DNA of 64,000 nucleotides from SAR324 cluster bacterium (lineage in GTDB: Bacteria; SAR324; XYD2-FULL-50-16). Positions 51,702 to 60,382 of this stretch are shown piece by piece. The stretch lies in the NCBI GenBank assembly GCA_028282885.1, contig JANQGX010000027.1:169645-233644 (forward strand), in the 5' to 3' direction. Numbering within the stretch: the first letter of the stretch is position 1; the number at the start of each line of letters is the position of its first letter. Below the pieces are notes generated by a model. It searched no databases and was not told the DNA's origin. It saw nothing but the letters and a program-made list of their open reading frames with translations. Both the position numbers and the translations under genes were made by a program.

Positions 51702-53375
51702 GTGGAAAGCAGAATGAGAAGCCCCCGAGCACTTGTTTTTGTGCTTGGCATGTCGATGTTGTTTGTAGGTATTTGCGGAATTAGTTATGAATATACTTTC
51801 AGTCGCCTGGCGTCTGATATTCTGGGCAACTCGGTAAAGCAGTGGGCCATTGTCATCGGTCTGATGATGTTTTTTATGGGAGTGGGTGCGGACCTACAGA
51901 AGTACTTTCCCGACCGCCTCAACGTGGACAACTTTATCCTGTTGGAAATAATCCTGGGACTTTTGGGAGGGATCGGCCCCAGCATCACCCTTTATGCTTT
52001 CGGGGCCTTTCATGATCACTTCATCATAATTCACTACTTTTTTATCTGCTCCATCGGTATGCTGATCGGTCTCGAAATACCACTATTGACCAGGGTTAAC
52101 GAAATGACAGTTCCCAGTCTCAAACACAACCTGGGGCTCATTTTGAAGATGGACTATATTGGTTCGTTTATCGGGGCTTTGGTATGGGTGTTTATTCTTC
52201 CCAAGCTGTTTAATGTTCTTGAGATCAGTTTTTTCCTGGGAATTGTGAACATTGGTGTGGCGCTTTTTACCTGGGTCTGGTTTTATCCCTGGATGCAGTA
52301 TAAAAAAGCGATTCCCCTGGCCGGTCTTGTGGTGATGGCTATCCTCGTGACCGGTCTGGTAAACGGCAAGAAGATTACGTTGACATCCGAACAGATGCTC
52401 TACCAGGACCCAATCATCTATTCAAAAACAACAGAGTACCAGCGGATTGTTATCACCCGCAGTCACAGCGATGACCTCTATCTTTATATTAACGGCCATT
52501 TACAGTTTTCCAGTATGGATGAATACATCTATCATGAGTTTCTGGTTCACCCGGTACTGGCGTCGGCCCCTCATCGCAAAAATATCCTGGTATTGGGCGG
52601 AGGCGATGGATTGGCAATTCGGGAAATTTTGAAATATGAGGATGTTGAAAGAATCACCCTGGTAGATATCGATCCGGAGGTAACCAGGTTGGCAGCAGAG
52701 GTTCCCGAATGGGTTGAAATGAATAAGGGAAGTCTTTTAAATGCCAAAGTGATGGAGGTTGCACCCTCCGGAGTATCAAAAGGTGAAAAAACCAGACTGG
52801 TGCAGCGGGGAATAGGACATTTCCGCAGGGAAAAGATCCATGACCAGATTGAAGTCCACCTGTATAATTTGGATGCTTATGCATTTGTACAAGAGTTGTC
52901 AGGGATTTACGATATCATTGTCGTTGATTTTCCCGATCCCAACAGCGATGAGCTGGCAAAATTATACTCTTTGGAGTTTTACTCTCTGCTCAAGAAAAAA
53001 CTGGCCTTTGACGGGATGCTGATCCAACAATCCTCAAGTCCGGCCAGGGCCAGGGAAGTTTTTCTGATCATCGGAAGAACGATGAAAGCGGCCGGATTCG
53101 AATGCTTGCCCATCCGACAATACATTCCTTCGTTTGGAGACTGGGGATGGTGGATCGCAGGTCATGACAATCGTTTCAACCCGGAAGGACTGAAAGCGAG
53201 GATAAGCAATCCCACGGATCTGCCAACAGAGGTGAGATATATTACCAAGGATCTGATCAACAGTAGTCTGGAGTTTGGGAAAAACGCCCTGGATTCGCCC
53301 TTTCAGGACATCAATACGCTGCTGGACAAAAGAGTCAGCGATCACTATGAGAAAGCTCTTGCCAGGCTGAGGTAA
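51702..53375 (+). CDS. Membrane-fused polyamine aminopropyltransferase-like protein
   Basis: 557 residues. The first about 215 residues form six or seven membrane helices (LVFVLGMSMLFVGICGISYEYTF, AIVIGLMMFFMGVGADLQKYF, GLEIPLLTRVNE). The C-terminal domain is a spermidine-synthase-type Rossmann methyltransferase fold with NILVLGGGDGLAIREIL, ITLVDIDPEVTRLA (Asp for decarboxylated SAM), and IVVDFPDPNSDELAKLYSLEFYSLLKKKL. An insertion VAPSGVSKGEKTRLVQRG is unusual. GTG at 51702 follows GAGGG by 4 bases; ATG at 51714 is possible. Such fusions are known, substrate not fixed. The pot transporter in this window adds to the polyamine context. Confidence 0.87.
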   Translation: MESRMRSPRALVFVLGMSMLFVGICGISYEYTFSRLASDILGNSVKQWAIVIGLMMFFMGVGADLQKYFPDRLNVDNFILLEIILGLLGGIGPSITLYAFGAFHDHFIIIHYFFICSIGMLIGLEIPLLTRVNEMTVPSLKHNLGLILKMDYIGSFIGALVWVFILPKLFNVLEISFFLGIVNIGVALFTWVWFYPWMQYKKAIPLAGLVVMAILVTGLVNGKKITLTSEQMLYQDPIIYSKTTEYQRIVITRSHSDDLYLYINGHLQFSSMDEYIYHEFLVHPVLASAPHRKNILVLGGGDGLAIREILKYEDVERITLVDIDPEVTRLAAEVPEWVEMNKGSLLNAKVMEVAPSGVSKGEKTRLVQRGIGHFRREKIHDQIEVHLYNLDAYAFVQELSGIYDIIVVDFPDPNSDELAKLYSLEFYSLLKKKLAFDGMLIQQSSSPARAREVFLIIGRTMKAAGFECLPIRQYIPSFGDWGWWIAGHDNRFNPEGLKARISNPTDLPTEVRYITKDLINSSLEFGKNALDSPFQDINTLLDKRVSDHYEKALARLR

Positions 53376-53434
53376 TCCGACAGTTGTTTAAGAAGAGAGA
53401 CAGAATTCACGATAGTGTTTTTCGACGATTGCCT

Positions 53435-54496
53435 TTAGTTCCTGCGAGTTGCCAATTGTCCGCAGGCTGCCGAAATTCCCTGCCCCTTTGAATTTCTCAG
53501 GGTTGCGACCAGTCCGTGATCCAGCAAATACTGTTGAAACTTCCGTACTGCCACCTCGTCAGGTGATTTGAATTCCAGATCGGGATTTTCATTGTAGGCA
53601 ATCAGATTAACCTTGGCTTTGATTCCATGCAGGAGGCTCACCAGTTTTTTTGCAGAGACCACAGAGTCCGTCACCCCTTTCATCAGGATATATTCGAAGG
53701 TGATTCTCTTTCTCGCCTCTTTCGGGAACTCCCGACAAGCCTGCAGAAGCTCTTCCAAAGAATACCGATTGCTGACCGGCATCAGACGTTTACGCGCTTC
53801 CTGGGTAACGCCGTTGAGGGAGATAGCCAGGTTGGCCTTATCAGCTTCCCAGGCGAATTTCCTTATACCCGGCACAATCCCGCTGGTTGAAACCGTAATT
53901 CTTCTTGATGAAAAATTGAAGCCATGATCATCAAGAAAAATATTTAGTGATTTCAGGGTATTGTCATAGTTGTGAAAAGGCTCACCCATCCCCATGTAGA
54001 CAATATTCCGGATCTCTTTATTTTCGGGAAGCAGGGAAGAGAGGTTAAGTACCTGTTCGACAATTTCACCCGACGAGAGGTTTCTTTTCAGGCCCATGCC
54101 CCCCGTCAGGCAGAATTTACAGGCCATGGCACAGCCAACCTGGGTCGAGATACAAACGGTGAAGTGATCGTCATGCTTGAGAAGCACCGATTCGATACGG
54201 TGTCCGTCTTCAAGCTCCTGGAGAATTTTGATTGTTCCGTCATCGGCTTTTTTTTGATCGACAATGCGAATGCGGTCGATCTTAAAATCACGAGCCAGCA
54301 AGTTACGAAACTGTTTGGAGAGATTATTCATCTTCTCCCAACTGTCGGCCCTGTGGAGATAAAGCCATTGAAACAATTGCTTGGATCGATAAGGCTTCTG
54401 TCCGACGCCGGTCGCCCATTCGGCAAGTTCTTCCCGGCTGTAGTCCGTGATTCTGTCGGGTTGGGAATCGGGAGAAGGTGAAGAAAGAGAATTCAT
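53435..54496 (-). CDS. rlmN: 23S rRNA (adenine-2503-C2)-methyltransferase
   Basis: 353 residues. Radical SAM enzyme that methylates C2 of A2503 of 23S rRNA (and A37 of some tRNAs), using the two conserved cysteines and cluster motif GCAMACKFCLTGGMG. The N-terminal domain (ELAEWATGVGQKPYRSKQLFQWLYLHR) is the RNA-binding start of the family, NLAISLNGVTQEARKRLMPV follows, and the second catalytic Cys near the C-terminus is in GISAACGQLA. Last gene of the minus-strand FAH-cysS-rlmB-aroQ-rlmN run, 17 bases after aroQ. Confidence 0.97.
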   Translation of the reverse strand: MNSLSSPSPDSQPDRITDYSREELAEWATGVGQKPYRSKQLFQWLYLHRADSWEKMNNLSKQFRNLLARDFKIDRIRIVDQKKADDGTIKILQELEDGHRIESVLLKHDDHFTVCISTQVGCAMACKFCLTGGMGLKRNLSSGEIVEQVLNLSSLLPENKEIRNIVYMGMGEPFHNYDNTLKSLNIFLDDHGFNFSSRRITVSTSGIVPGIRKFAWEADKANLAISLNGVTQEARKRLMPVSNRYSLEELLQACREFPKEARKRITFEYILMKGVTDSVVSAKKLVSLLHGIKAKVNLIAYNENPDLEFKSPDEVAVRKFQQYLLDHGLVATLRNSKGQGISAACGQLATRRN

Positions 54497-54513
54497 GGTT
54501 GGTGCCAGCCTGC

Positions 54514-54945
54514 TTATGAGCCCAGTCTCCGTAAGATCAGTTCTGCAGCCAGCCGGTAACCATCAACACCACAGCCGACAATGATGCCGTCTGCTATGGA
54601 GGAGAGATAGGATTGGTGCCTGAACTCTTCCCTGGCGTGAATATTGGAGATATGTACTTCAATAAAGGGAATGGCTGCTCCCACCAGTGCATCCCGAAGT
54701 GAAACAGAGGTATGGCTCAGGCCTCCCGGATTGATAATGGTGTAGTCGGCGCTCAGGTTATTGTGAAGAAAATCGATGATGGCGCCTTCATAATTCGACT
54801 GAAAACAGATCAACTCATGGGAATGGGACTCAAAAAGCCGGGTCACTTCCTTTTCAATATCCGACAGGGTTTTTTCTCCGTATATTTCCGGTTCCCTGTT
54901 TCCCAGCAGGTTGAGATTGGGGCCGTTAATCAACAGGATCTTCAT
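54514..54945 (-). CDS. aroQ: 3-dehydroquinate dehydratase, type II
   Basis: 143 residues, the usual dodecamer subunit. It dehydrates 3-dehydroquinate to 3-dehydroshikimate in aromatic amino acid synthesis. The catalytic regions are clear: [18 protein letters not shown] (catalytic Tyr and Arg on the lid), [17 protein letters not shown] and [25 protein letters not shown] sits upstream of the ATG. It is between a 69-residue reading frame and rlmN in one transcript. Confidence 0.97.
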   Translation of the reverse strand: MKILLINGPNLNLLGNREPEIYGEKTLSDIEKEVTRLFESHSHELICFQSNYEGAIIDFLHNNLSADYTIINPGGLSHTSVSLRDALVGAAIPFIEVHISNIHAREEFRHQSYLSSIADGIIVGCGVDGYRLAAELILRRLGS

Positions 54946-54963
54946 GTTCAGGTCCTCACTGGA

Positions 54964-55173
54964 TTAGTCTGTTTTTGTCCATCCTCCGTAGGACAAACCG
55001 ACAAATTCATAATTTTTTAAGTTTGCCTCGTTTTTCCGCCGGTCTTTGGAGTTCCTGCGTTCCGTTTTCCATCCCAGGTTGACCCTTCGTCTGTCTTCAC
55101 CTCTTTTGACCAAGGTAGTGGATACCGGCTTTTTTTCCTTTATCAGTTTTTTGATAGTATTTAGTAAAATCAT
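54964..55173 (-). CDS. Small basic protein, 69 aa
   Basis: A 69-residue frame with a very basic middle (RGEDRRRVNLGWKTERRNSKDRRK) and a conserved-looking end (YEFVGLSYGGWTKTD). Paired Arg-Arg/Asp-Arg-Arg patterns of this type occur in short proteins of Deltaproteobacteria and near PilZ domains, suggesting RNA or nucleotide contact, but no function is known to me. It lies in line with rlmB and aroQ with 18-48 base gaps, which supports expression. Ribosome site is weak. Confidence 0.6.
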   Translation of the reverse strand: MILLNTIKKLIKEKKPVSTTLVKRGEDRRRVNLGWKTERRNSKDRRKNEANLKNYEFVGLSYGGWTKTD

Positions 55174-55221
55174 GATTTCGCTTGATTCAGGCTATTGCAG
55201 GTAAGTGGTTAAATTCCAACA

Positions 55222-55965
55222 TCATTCGTGATTGACCAAGTGTTGTATTAGTATAGCAGCAGCGGCACTAACGTTCAACGATTCAGTCTCTTTTTTCCCG
55301 GGAATATGGACCAATTCATCACATCGCTTTTCGGTGAGACGTCTCAGCCCCTGACCTTCATTTCCCATAACCAGCACCATGGCTTCTGTCAAGGGCAATT
55401 GCTTGAATCGAACGGAGTCTGTCGAAAGCGTCGATCCCAAGATGTAAAATCCCTCTTTTTTCAATTTCAGCAATGTATCGGAGAGATTGGTGACCTCAAT
55501 AATGGGAAAGTATTCCAGTGCTCCGGCAGAAGCCTTGGAAACGCTTGGGCTCAAGGGCGCGGAGTGATTCCTGAGGGTGATGATACCGCTTGCTCCCAGA
55601 AAAGCCGCAGATCTGATGACAGCTCCAACATTCTGGGGATCTTCCAGTTGATCCAAAGCGACCAGAAGGCAACGGGATGAGGCGGATACTCCATGTTCGA
55701 TAAAATCGTCCAATGAGAGTTTCCGCAGTTCACTGCAGCGTAAAACCACTCCCTGGTTCAACTTGGAGCCCGAGAGTCTCCCCAGATCATGCGAATCGAC
55801 AAATTTTACGGGGATCTTTTGCTTTTGCGCCAGATCCAGGATTTCCCGGTGCCTGGGGGACTGCTTTTTTCCTGCCTTTAAATAGAGCTCGAAACATTGC
55901 CTGTTATCATGCAGCAAACACTGCTGAACGGGAGAGACGCCATACAGGTATATTTTGGCGGCCAT
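55222..55965 (-). CDS. rlmB: 23S rRNA 2'-O-ribose methyltransferase (RlmB/TrmH family)
   Basis: 247 residues. It methylates the 2'-OH of a guanosine (G2251 in E. coli 23S rRNA). Start at 55965 is chosen because it follows the cysS stop by 4 bases and has GGAGAAGGA upstream; a longer frame runs into cysS. SPOUT knotted fold with the N-terminal L30e-like substrate domain (GVSPVQQCL, ASSRCLLVALDQLEDPQNVGAV) and motif 2-3 VLVMGNEGQGLRRL and SLNVSAAAAIL, the SAM-binding knot. Sits between cysS and the small basic protein. Confidence 0.95.
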   Translation of the reverse strand: MAAKIYLYGVSPVQQCLLHDNRQCFELYLKAGKKQSPRHREILDLAQKQKIPVKFVDSHDLGRLSGSKLNQGVVLRCSELRKLSLDDFIEHGVSASSRCLLVALDQLEDPQNVGAVIRSAAFLGASGIITLRNHSAPLSPSVSKASAGALEYFPIIEVTNLSDTLLKLKKEGFYILGSTLSTDSVRFKQLPLTEAMVLVMGNEGQGLRRLTEKRCDELVHIPGKKETESLNVSAAAAILIQHLVNHE

Positions 55966-55969
55966 CCTG

Positions 55970-57400
55970 TTATTTCCTTCTCCAGACTGTTTTTCCATCC
56001 CGGTCTTCGAGAACAATGGAAGCGTCCTGAAGCTGATTCCGGATTTTGTCTGCCAGTTCCCAGTTTTTACCCTTTCTGGCCTGGTTTCGTTGGTCGATGA
56101 GAGAATCTATCTCGTCGTCACTCAATCCTTCATTTGAAGCTGCGATTGTTCGGATTCGAGGTGTTTTAAACCATTGGTCCGCCGGAATTCTGAGTAAACC
56201 GAGAATTTCACCGAGGTGAAGCAGTGTGCCGTAGACAGCACCTGCCTCATCGCTACTCGCTTCCAATGAATTCAGCTTTCTTGTCAGCTCAAAAAGCACG
56301 GCGATGGCTTTGGGACTGTTCAAATCGTCACACATCGCTTCCAGAAAGGTGTCGATTTCGGATTGTATCAGTATTGACTTATTCCTTGAGTTTTCAAGCT
56401 GTTCCCGGGGGGCGACAGATAAGTACTTTTCCATGGCACCGTAGATCCGGTCCAAACCTTCGGCACTCTTTGCCAGTGCCTCATGGTTGAAGTCCAGTGA
56501 TTGCCTGTATTGAGCCGAAAGAGTGAAGAACCGGATCAATTCGGGTTGATACTGTTTAACCAGATCCTTGATGGTGGCAAAGTTGCCCAGTGATTTTGAC
56601 ATCTTCTGGCTCCGGATCTTGATCATCCCGTTATGCAGCCAGTAATTGGCGTAGGGTTTGTCGTTGGCGCATTCGGATTGAGCAATCTCATTCTCATGAT
56701 GGGGAAAGATCAAATCACTGCCACCGGTATGAATATCAAAGGTTTCACCCAGGTAGTGTTTACTCATTACGGAACATTCGATATGCCAACCCGGTCTTCC
56801 GGGCCCCCAAGGACTTTCCCATGTAGGCTCTCCCGGCTTGGCGGCTTTCCAGAGAGCAAAATCCAATGCGTCTTCTTTGTCAGAGTCAATCTCCACGCGA
56901 ATCCCGGACATCAAATCATCGATGTTTTTGCCACTGAGCTTCCCGTATTCATCGAATTTACGGACCCTAAAGAAAACGGTGCCGTTACTTTCGTAGGCAT
57001 AACCTTTCTCCACCAGCTTCCGGGTGATTTCGATCATATCATCTATATAGTCGGTCGCCTTTGGGGCCTGATCCGGCGGATTAACCCCCAGGTCTGCCAT
57101 GTCCTTGTCGTGCGATTCAATATTCTCCTTGGCCAGTTCGGCGATAGGAATCCGGCGTTCCAAAGAGCGTTTGATCATCTTGTCATCGATGTCGGTATAA
57201 TTTTTCACATAGGTCACCTCATATCCCAATGCCTTGAAGACGTTCCTCATCACATCGAAATTGATGGATCCCCTGGCATGACCCAGGTGGCAATGGTCAT
57301 ATACTGTGACGCCACAGGTATAGATTTTGACTTTGCCGGGTTCAATGGGTTTGAATATCTCCTTTTTGTTGGTCAATGTGTTATACAGTTTCAGTTCCAT
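55970..57400 (-). CDS. cysS: Cysteinyl-tRNA synthetase
   Basis: 476 residues; charges tRNA-Cys. Class I synthetase signatures: GVTVYDHCHLGHARG (HIGH as HLGH), KMSKSLGN for ATP, zinc ligands in YTCGVTVYDHCH and WHIECSVMSKHYLG, and HHENEIAQSEC. The C-terminal anticodon domain (DDEIDSLIDQRNQARKGKNWELADKIRNQL) is intact. The 104-base gap to the FAH gene upstream has no obvious leader structure, so no T-box is seen. Followed by rlmB at 4 bases, an arrangement common in bacteria. Confidence 0.97.
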   Translation of the reverse strand: MELKLYNTLTNKKEIFKPIEPGKVKIYTCGVTVYDHCHLGHARGSINFDVMRNVFKALGYEVTYVKNYTDIDDKMIKRSLERRIPIAELAKENIESHDKDMADLGVNPPDQAPKATDYIDDMIEITRKLVEKGYAYESNGTVFFRVRKFDEYGKLSGKNIDDLMSGIRVEIDSDKEDALDFALWKAAKPGEPTWESPWGPGRPGWHIECSVMSKHYLGETFDIHTGGSDLIFPHHENEIAQSECANDKPYANYWLHNGMIKIRSQKMSKSLGNFATIKDLVKQYQPELIRFFTLSAQYRQSLDFNHEALAKSAEGLDRIYGAMEKYLSVAPREQLENSRNKSILIQSEIDTFLEAMCDDLNSPKAIAVLFELTRKLNSLEASSDEAGAVYGTLLHLGEILGLLRIPADQWFKTPRIRTIAASNEGLSDDEIDSLIDQRNQARKGKNWELADKIRNQLQDASIVLEDRDGKTVWRRK

Positions 57401-57504
57401 CAGTCCAGAGCGATAAAAATTATTGAGTTAATATGGAGTGAAAAACGGCAGGTACGAGGTATCCTGTTTGATGCCATACCATCAGGGTAACCCCCTTGTG
57501 GCTG

Positions 57505-58167
57505 TCAGGCAACCCCGGTGCGGAATTTGTAACGATTTCCCAGCTCCAGTTCCAAAGTGTCTCCGGAGCTGAGCTGTTTTACGCCTGCAGGCGTACCGGT
57601 CATCAGAATGTCGCCCGGCAGATAAGTGAAATATGAGGAGGATGTCCGGATCAGGTCGATAATCCGATTAATCATCAATCGGGTGCTTTCATCCTGCCTG
57701 ACCTCATCATTGACAGTCAGTTTCAGCTGGATGTCCTGGGGATCTGAAATCTGCTCCGTCGGAATGAAGGGAGAGATGGGACATGAGCCGTCAAAGGCTT
57801 TGGCCTTCTCCCAGGGATAACCCTTTTCCTTCAATTGCTGTTGAACGTCTCTTAAGGTCAAGTCCAGACCGATCCCGTAACCGGCAATTGCATCTTCAAT
57901 TTCGTCCGGTGTGGCCTTGCTCAGTCTGTTTCTGAAGAGGATGGCCAATTCTGTTTCATGGTGACAGGATTGACTGTATTCGGGAATGACAATTGGCTCA
58001 TCCAATGATTGCAGGGCTGTTGCGGGTTTGATAAAGAAAATCGGTTCGGTTGGAACCGGATTGTCCAACTCTTTGATATGAGCGTAATAATTTCTGGCAA
58101 CGCAGATCACTTTTCCCACCGGCAGATCGCAATCGCTGCCATTCAGGTAGACATGTTTATAGTTCAT
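57505..58167 (-). CDS. Fumarylacetoacetate hydrolase family protein (short, YcgM/FAHD1-like)
   Basis: 220 residues, the length of acylpyruvase/oxaloacetate-decarboxylase-type FAHD1 enzymes. Motifs: VICVARNYYAHIKELDNPVP, FFIKPATAL, HHETELAILF (metal ligands), GYGIGLDLTLRDVQQQLKEK, FDGSCPISPF, TGTPAGV. It is first in the minus-strand run ahead of cysS. A second FAH-family gene is at 36228; the two differ in length and sequence, so they are not a recent duplication. Confidence 0.92.
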   Translation of the reverse strand: MNYKHVYLNGSDCDLPVGKVICVARNYYAHIKELDNPVPTEPIFFIKPATALQSLDEPIVIPEYSQSCHHETELAILFRNRLSKATPDEIEDAIAGYGIGLDLTLRDVQQQLKEKGYPWEKAKAFDGSCPISPFIPTEQISDPQDIQLKLTVNDEVRQDESTRLMINRIIDLIRTSSSYFTYLPGDILMTGTPAGVKQLSSGDTLELELGNRYKFRTGVA

Positions 58168-58434
58168 AACGTTACAACTCTCTAGCGACGGTTCACTAAA
58201 ATTTGAGCTAAGCGGGTATTAGGGTTTCATTTATAAAAGCTGTTTAATGGGAATCTGTCCTATCTATCAGGGAGACCCTGCTATGATTCGACGGCAAGCT
58301 TCGATTTAAGTTCCACGTTAAGACAGTGATGGTAGATTCCCTGGATTAGGACATTTGCAGAATGATAATGGAAGAAATCATTTGGATCAATCCAACAGGT
58401 GCCGGTTGAACGGCAACCGCATTACCGCCATTGC
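58168..58434. other. Intergenic region, FAH to TetR
   Basis: 267 bases with short hairpins only: CAGGG/CCCTG at 58268-58280 and CGGTTG/CAACCG at 58403-58419, the latter 16-32 bases after the TetR stop and a weak terminator candidate. No gene seen. Confidence 0.4.
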
Positions 58435-59073
58435 TTACTCGGCCAACAATCCCAGGATTATTTCGGTCTGCTCCGCAATATATTCCTCTATCGTGAAATA
58501 CTTTGCCAGATGCCAACGTCTAAAAGTCCACATGTGACCTAAAACGGTTATGTTCTGGGCGACCAGATCGCAGGATTTATCACTCAGTTCGGGGAGATCT
58601 CCCGATTCCATCACCTTTTTCAGAGCGTCGAAGAGAAGATTGGTTATCCTGATATCGTTTTCCAGTACTTTCTTTTGCCATTGTCCGGGTAGAGATTTGG
58701 TAACCTGGTACATCAAAAGGATCTGGTCGTTCATACGGTGGCAGACCATGAAAAACTCACGAATCACTTCTTTCAGCATGCTCCTGCCACTGGTGGTCCG
58801 CGCCAGAGCATGGGTTACCCCTTGCTCCACCTGATCATGAATAGAGAGACATGCCAGGTAAAGAATGTCCTCTTTAGAGGCCACATACTCATACATTGAG
58901 CCAACAGAAACACGAGCCGCTTTGGCTATTTGACGGGTTGTGGTTTTGTGAAAACCGTTTTCAATGAAAAGGGGAACGGCTGCCTCAATTATCTGTTGCC
59001 TTCTCTGCTCTACCAACTCAGGATTCTTGACCTGTGTCGGCACATCACTGGTTCCAATCGGATTCGTCTTCAT
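58435..59073 (-). CDS. TetR family transcriptional regulator
   Basis: 212 residues. The HTH is QIIEAAVPLFIENGFHKTTTRQIAKAARVSVGSMYEYVASKEDIL, with the common Y-x-Y following the recognition helix. The ligand-binding domain (about 70-212) resembles regulators of fatty acid or multidrug genes, but this cannot be told apart. A probable operator, TGATAAG-N11-CTTATCA, is 145-170 bases upstream. Target genes are unknown; the next gene downstream is FAH on the same strand, with 267 bases between. Confidence 0.93.
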   Translation of the reverse strand: MKTNPIGTSDVPTQVKNPELVEQRRQQIIEAAVPLFIENGFHKTTTRQIAKAARVSVGSMYEYVASKEDILYLACLSIHDQVEQGVTHALARTTSGRSMLKEVIREFFMVCHRMNDQILLMYQVTKSLPGQWQKKVLENDIRITNLLFDALKKVMESGDLPELSDKSCDLVAQNITVLGHMWTFRRWHLAKYFTIEEYIAEQTEIILGLLAE

Positions 59074-59217
59074 CGGTTATCCGGTCTTTTAACAAGGTTA
59101 AGTTTCTCTCTCCCCTTGGGTTCTGCGCAGAGTGCGGATGATTCTGCATCAATCCGTATCTACCGCAACAAAACAGGCTCCGTGTTATAAGATGCCATTC
59201 CCATTCAATATCGACAA

Positions 59218-59242
59218 TGATAAGAAACACTATTCCTTATCA
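59218..59242. promoter_or_regulatory. Inverted repeat TGATAAG-N11-CTTATCA
   Basis: Perfect 7-bp arms, 59218-59224 and 59236-59242. It lies between the TetR start and the TerB-like stop, touching a strong hairpin at 59242. Its length and symmetry suit a TetR-family operator. Confidence 0.4.
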
Positions 59243-59281
59243 AATCGACCATGGGCGCTCGCTCATGGTCGATTTGTTTTT
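59242..59281. terminator. Strong hairpin downstream of the TerB-like gene
   Basis: AAATCGACCATG (59242-59253) and CATGGTCGATTT (59264-59275) pair perfectly over 12 bp around a 10-base loop, followed by GTTTTT on the plus strand. It directly follows the minus-strand TerB-like gene (stop at 59317). The T-run is on the plus side, so it could end transcripts from either direction. Confidence 0.7.
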
Positions 59282-59316
59282 CACGAGGATCTGTCAAGGT
59301 TTTAGAGGGAAATCGT

Positions 59317-60024
59317 TCAGGTTCTGTCTTCTGTGGAACGGATGAGTTTCAGCAAATCCGATCCCCTATCTTCGTTGATTGGGGCTTTGAAAAGCACATT
59401 AACCACATAATTGCCATATTTGGCTTTGACCGCTCTGCTCCAGGCGCATTCTGCTTGAATGGCCTGGTAGAGGTTGGACTCATCTTCCTTGATTTTTTGT
59501 TTGAAAAATTGAAGTTCAAGTTGCGATCTGGCTTTTACATCCTTGTTGGAATAGAACATACAACTGGTTTCAGTGAGATCGAAGCATCGAACCTGTTCCG
59601 AGAAGTCACGAGCGATGATGCGTGCGTTGATACTGACCCTTTTTAGCTTTTCCTTGGCCAGGGAGAGAAACCTGTCCGCAATTTCATCTGAAAGTCCGAG
59701 TTGGCCGGACACGTGTTTGAGGAAGGCTACTTCCCGGTCGGCGAGGTCTTCATCAACAACGGCAACAACGGTGAGATGCTTAATTATTTCAAGTGCATGG
59801 TTGGGGATGATATCCAGGGGTTCCAGCTTGGGCATCTCTTTTTTTCTAATCGATTCCAGTAACAATCCTTCAAGATCGCCCTCATCCAGGTATTGGATCA
59901 TGGTTTTGAGATATTCCATTTCGGCTTTGTCAACTCGACCGTCAGCTACGATCATGCCGACGATTGCCTTGGCGAACCACTCTTTGGTTGCCGAATCCAT
60001 CTTTTGAATTGTATCATCGTCCAT
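59317..60024 (-). CDS. TerB-like (tellurite-resistance fold) protein
   Basis: 235 residues. The N-terminal half has the acidic helical repeat of TerB: WFAKAIVGMIVADGRVDKAEMEYLKTMIQYL and LTVVAVVDEDLADREVAFLKHVSGQLGL, two pairs of helices with Asp/Glu for metal binding. The C-terminal half (from about 140) is unrelated to TerB as I know it: VSINARIIARDFSEQVRCFDLTETSCMFYSNK. TerB-like domains are linked to stress and membrane-associated metal sensing, but the fusion's role is unknown. GGAG precedes the ATG. Confidence 0.78.
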   Translation of the reverse strand: MDDDTIQKMDSATKEWFAKAIVGMIVADGRVDKAEMEYLKTMIQYLDEGDLEGLLLESIRKKEMPKLEPLDIIPNHALEIIKHLTVVAVVDEDLADREVAFLKHVSGQLGLSDEIADRFLSLAKEKLKRVSINARIIARDFSEQVRCFDLTETSCMFYSNKDVKARSQLELQFFKQKIKEDESNLYQAIQAECAWSRAVKAKYGNYVVNVLFKAPINEDRGSDLLKLIRSTEDRT

Positions 60025-60053
60025 TCTCGATTCTCCGGATAATTTCTCTTAAC

Positions 60054-60067
60054 TCCAAATATTTGGA
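60054..60067. promoter_or_regulatory. 14-bp palindrome before the TerB-like gene
   Basis: TCCAAATATTTGGA, perfect and self-complementary, 30 bases upstream of the start codon, a position where a repressor could block transcription. Confidence 0.4.
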
Positions 60068-60310
60068 AAGATTTTTGTGGTCAATGATTTGCGGTTTTAT
60101 GTAGTTCGTTCTCACCGCACGATTCGTGAAATACAATTACATGAGTGGTTCGATCAATTCCTTTTCTTACTCAGAAAGATAATGACATACTAGCGGGAAA
60201 ATTCAATAGGTTTGGATAATGAAACAAGCAGATAAGAATTAAAATATTGAAATAGAAGGAATTATTAAATGATGTGGTTTGATCTAATCGATGGAACTGA
60301 TAAACCGGAA

Positions 60311-60335
60311 GGCCTGATCCTGTTTGATTCAGGCC
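60311..60335 (-). terminator. Hairpin after dodecin gene
   Basis: GGCCTGA and TCAGGCC, 7 bp perfect with an 11-base loop, about 48 bases after the dodecin stop, followed on the minus strand by TTCCGGTTT. Modest support. Confidence 0.4.
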
Positions 60336-60382
60336 ACCGATTGTGATGGTTCAGAGGATTGCTGATTATCTGATTGTAAGCC

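Larger units (their letters stand above)
60025..60382. other. Intergenic region between TerB-like and dodecin genes
   Basis: 358 bases. TCCAAATATTTGGA at 60054-60067 is a perfect 14-bp palindrome 30 bases upstream of the TerB-like start. GGCCTGA/TCAGGCC at 60311-60335 forms a hairpin about 48 bases after the dodecin stop, probably its terminator. A 25-codon plus-strand frame at 60269-60346 has GAAGGA 8 bases before ATG but spans that hairpin and has no recognisable sequence. Confidence 0.45.

Noticed and set aside
56633..57490. 285-codon plus-strand open frame
   Set aside because: Antisense to cysS over nearly its full length; the sequence has no recognisable motifs and mirrors codon use of the real gene.
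60269..60346. 25-codon plus-strand frame with GAAGGA ribosome site
   Set aside because: It overlaps the dodecin terminator hairpin and its sequence shows no sign of selection. Left as a possibility only.
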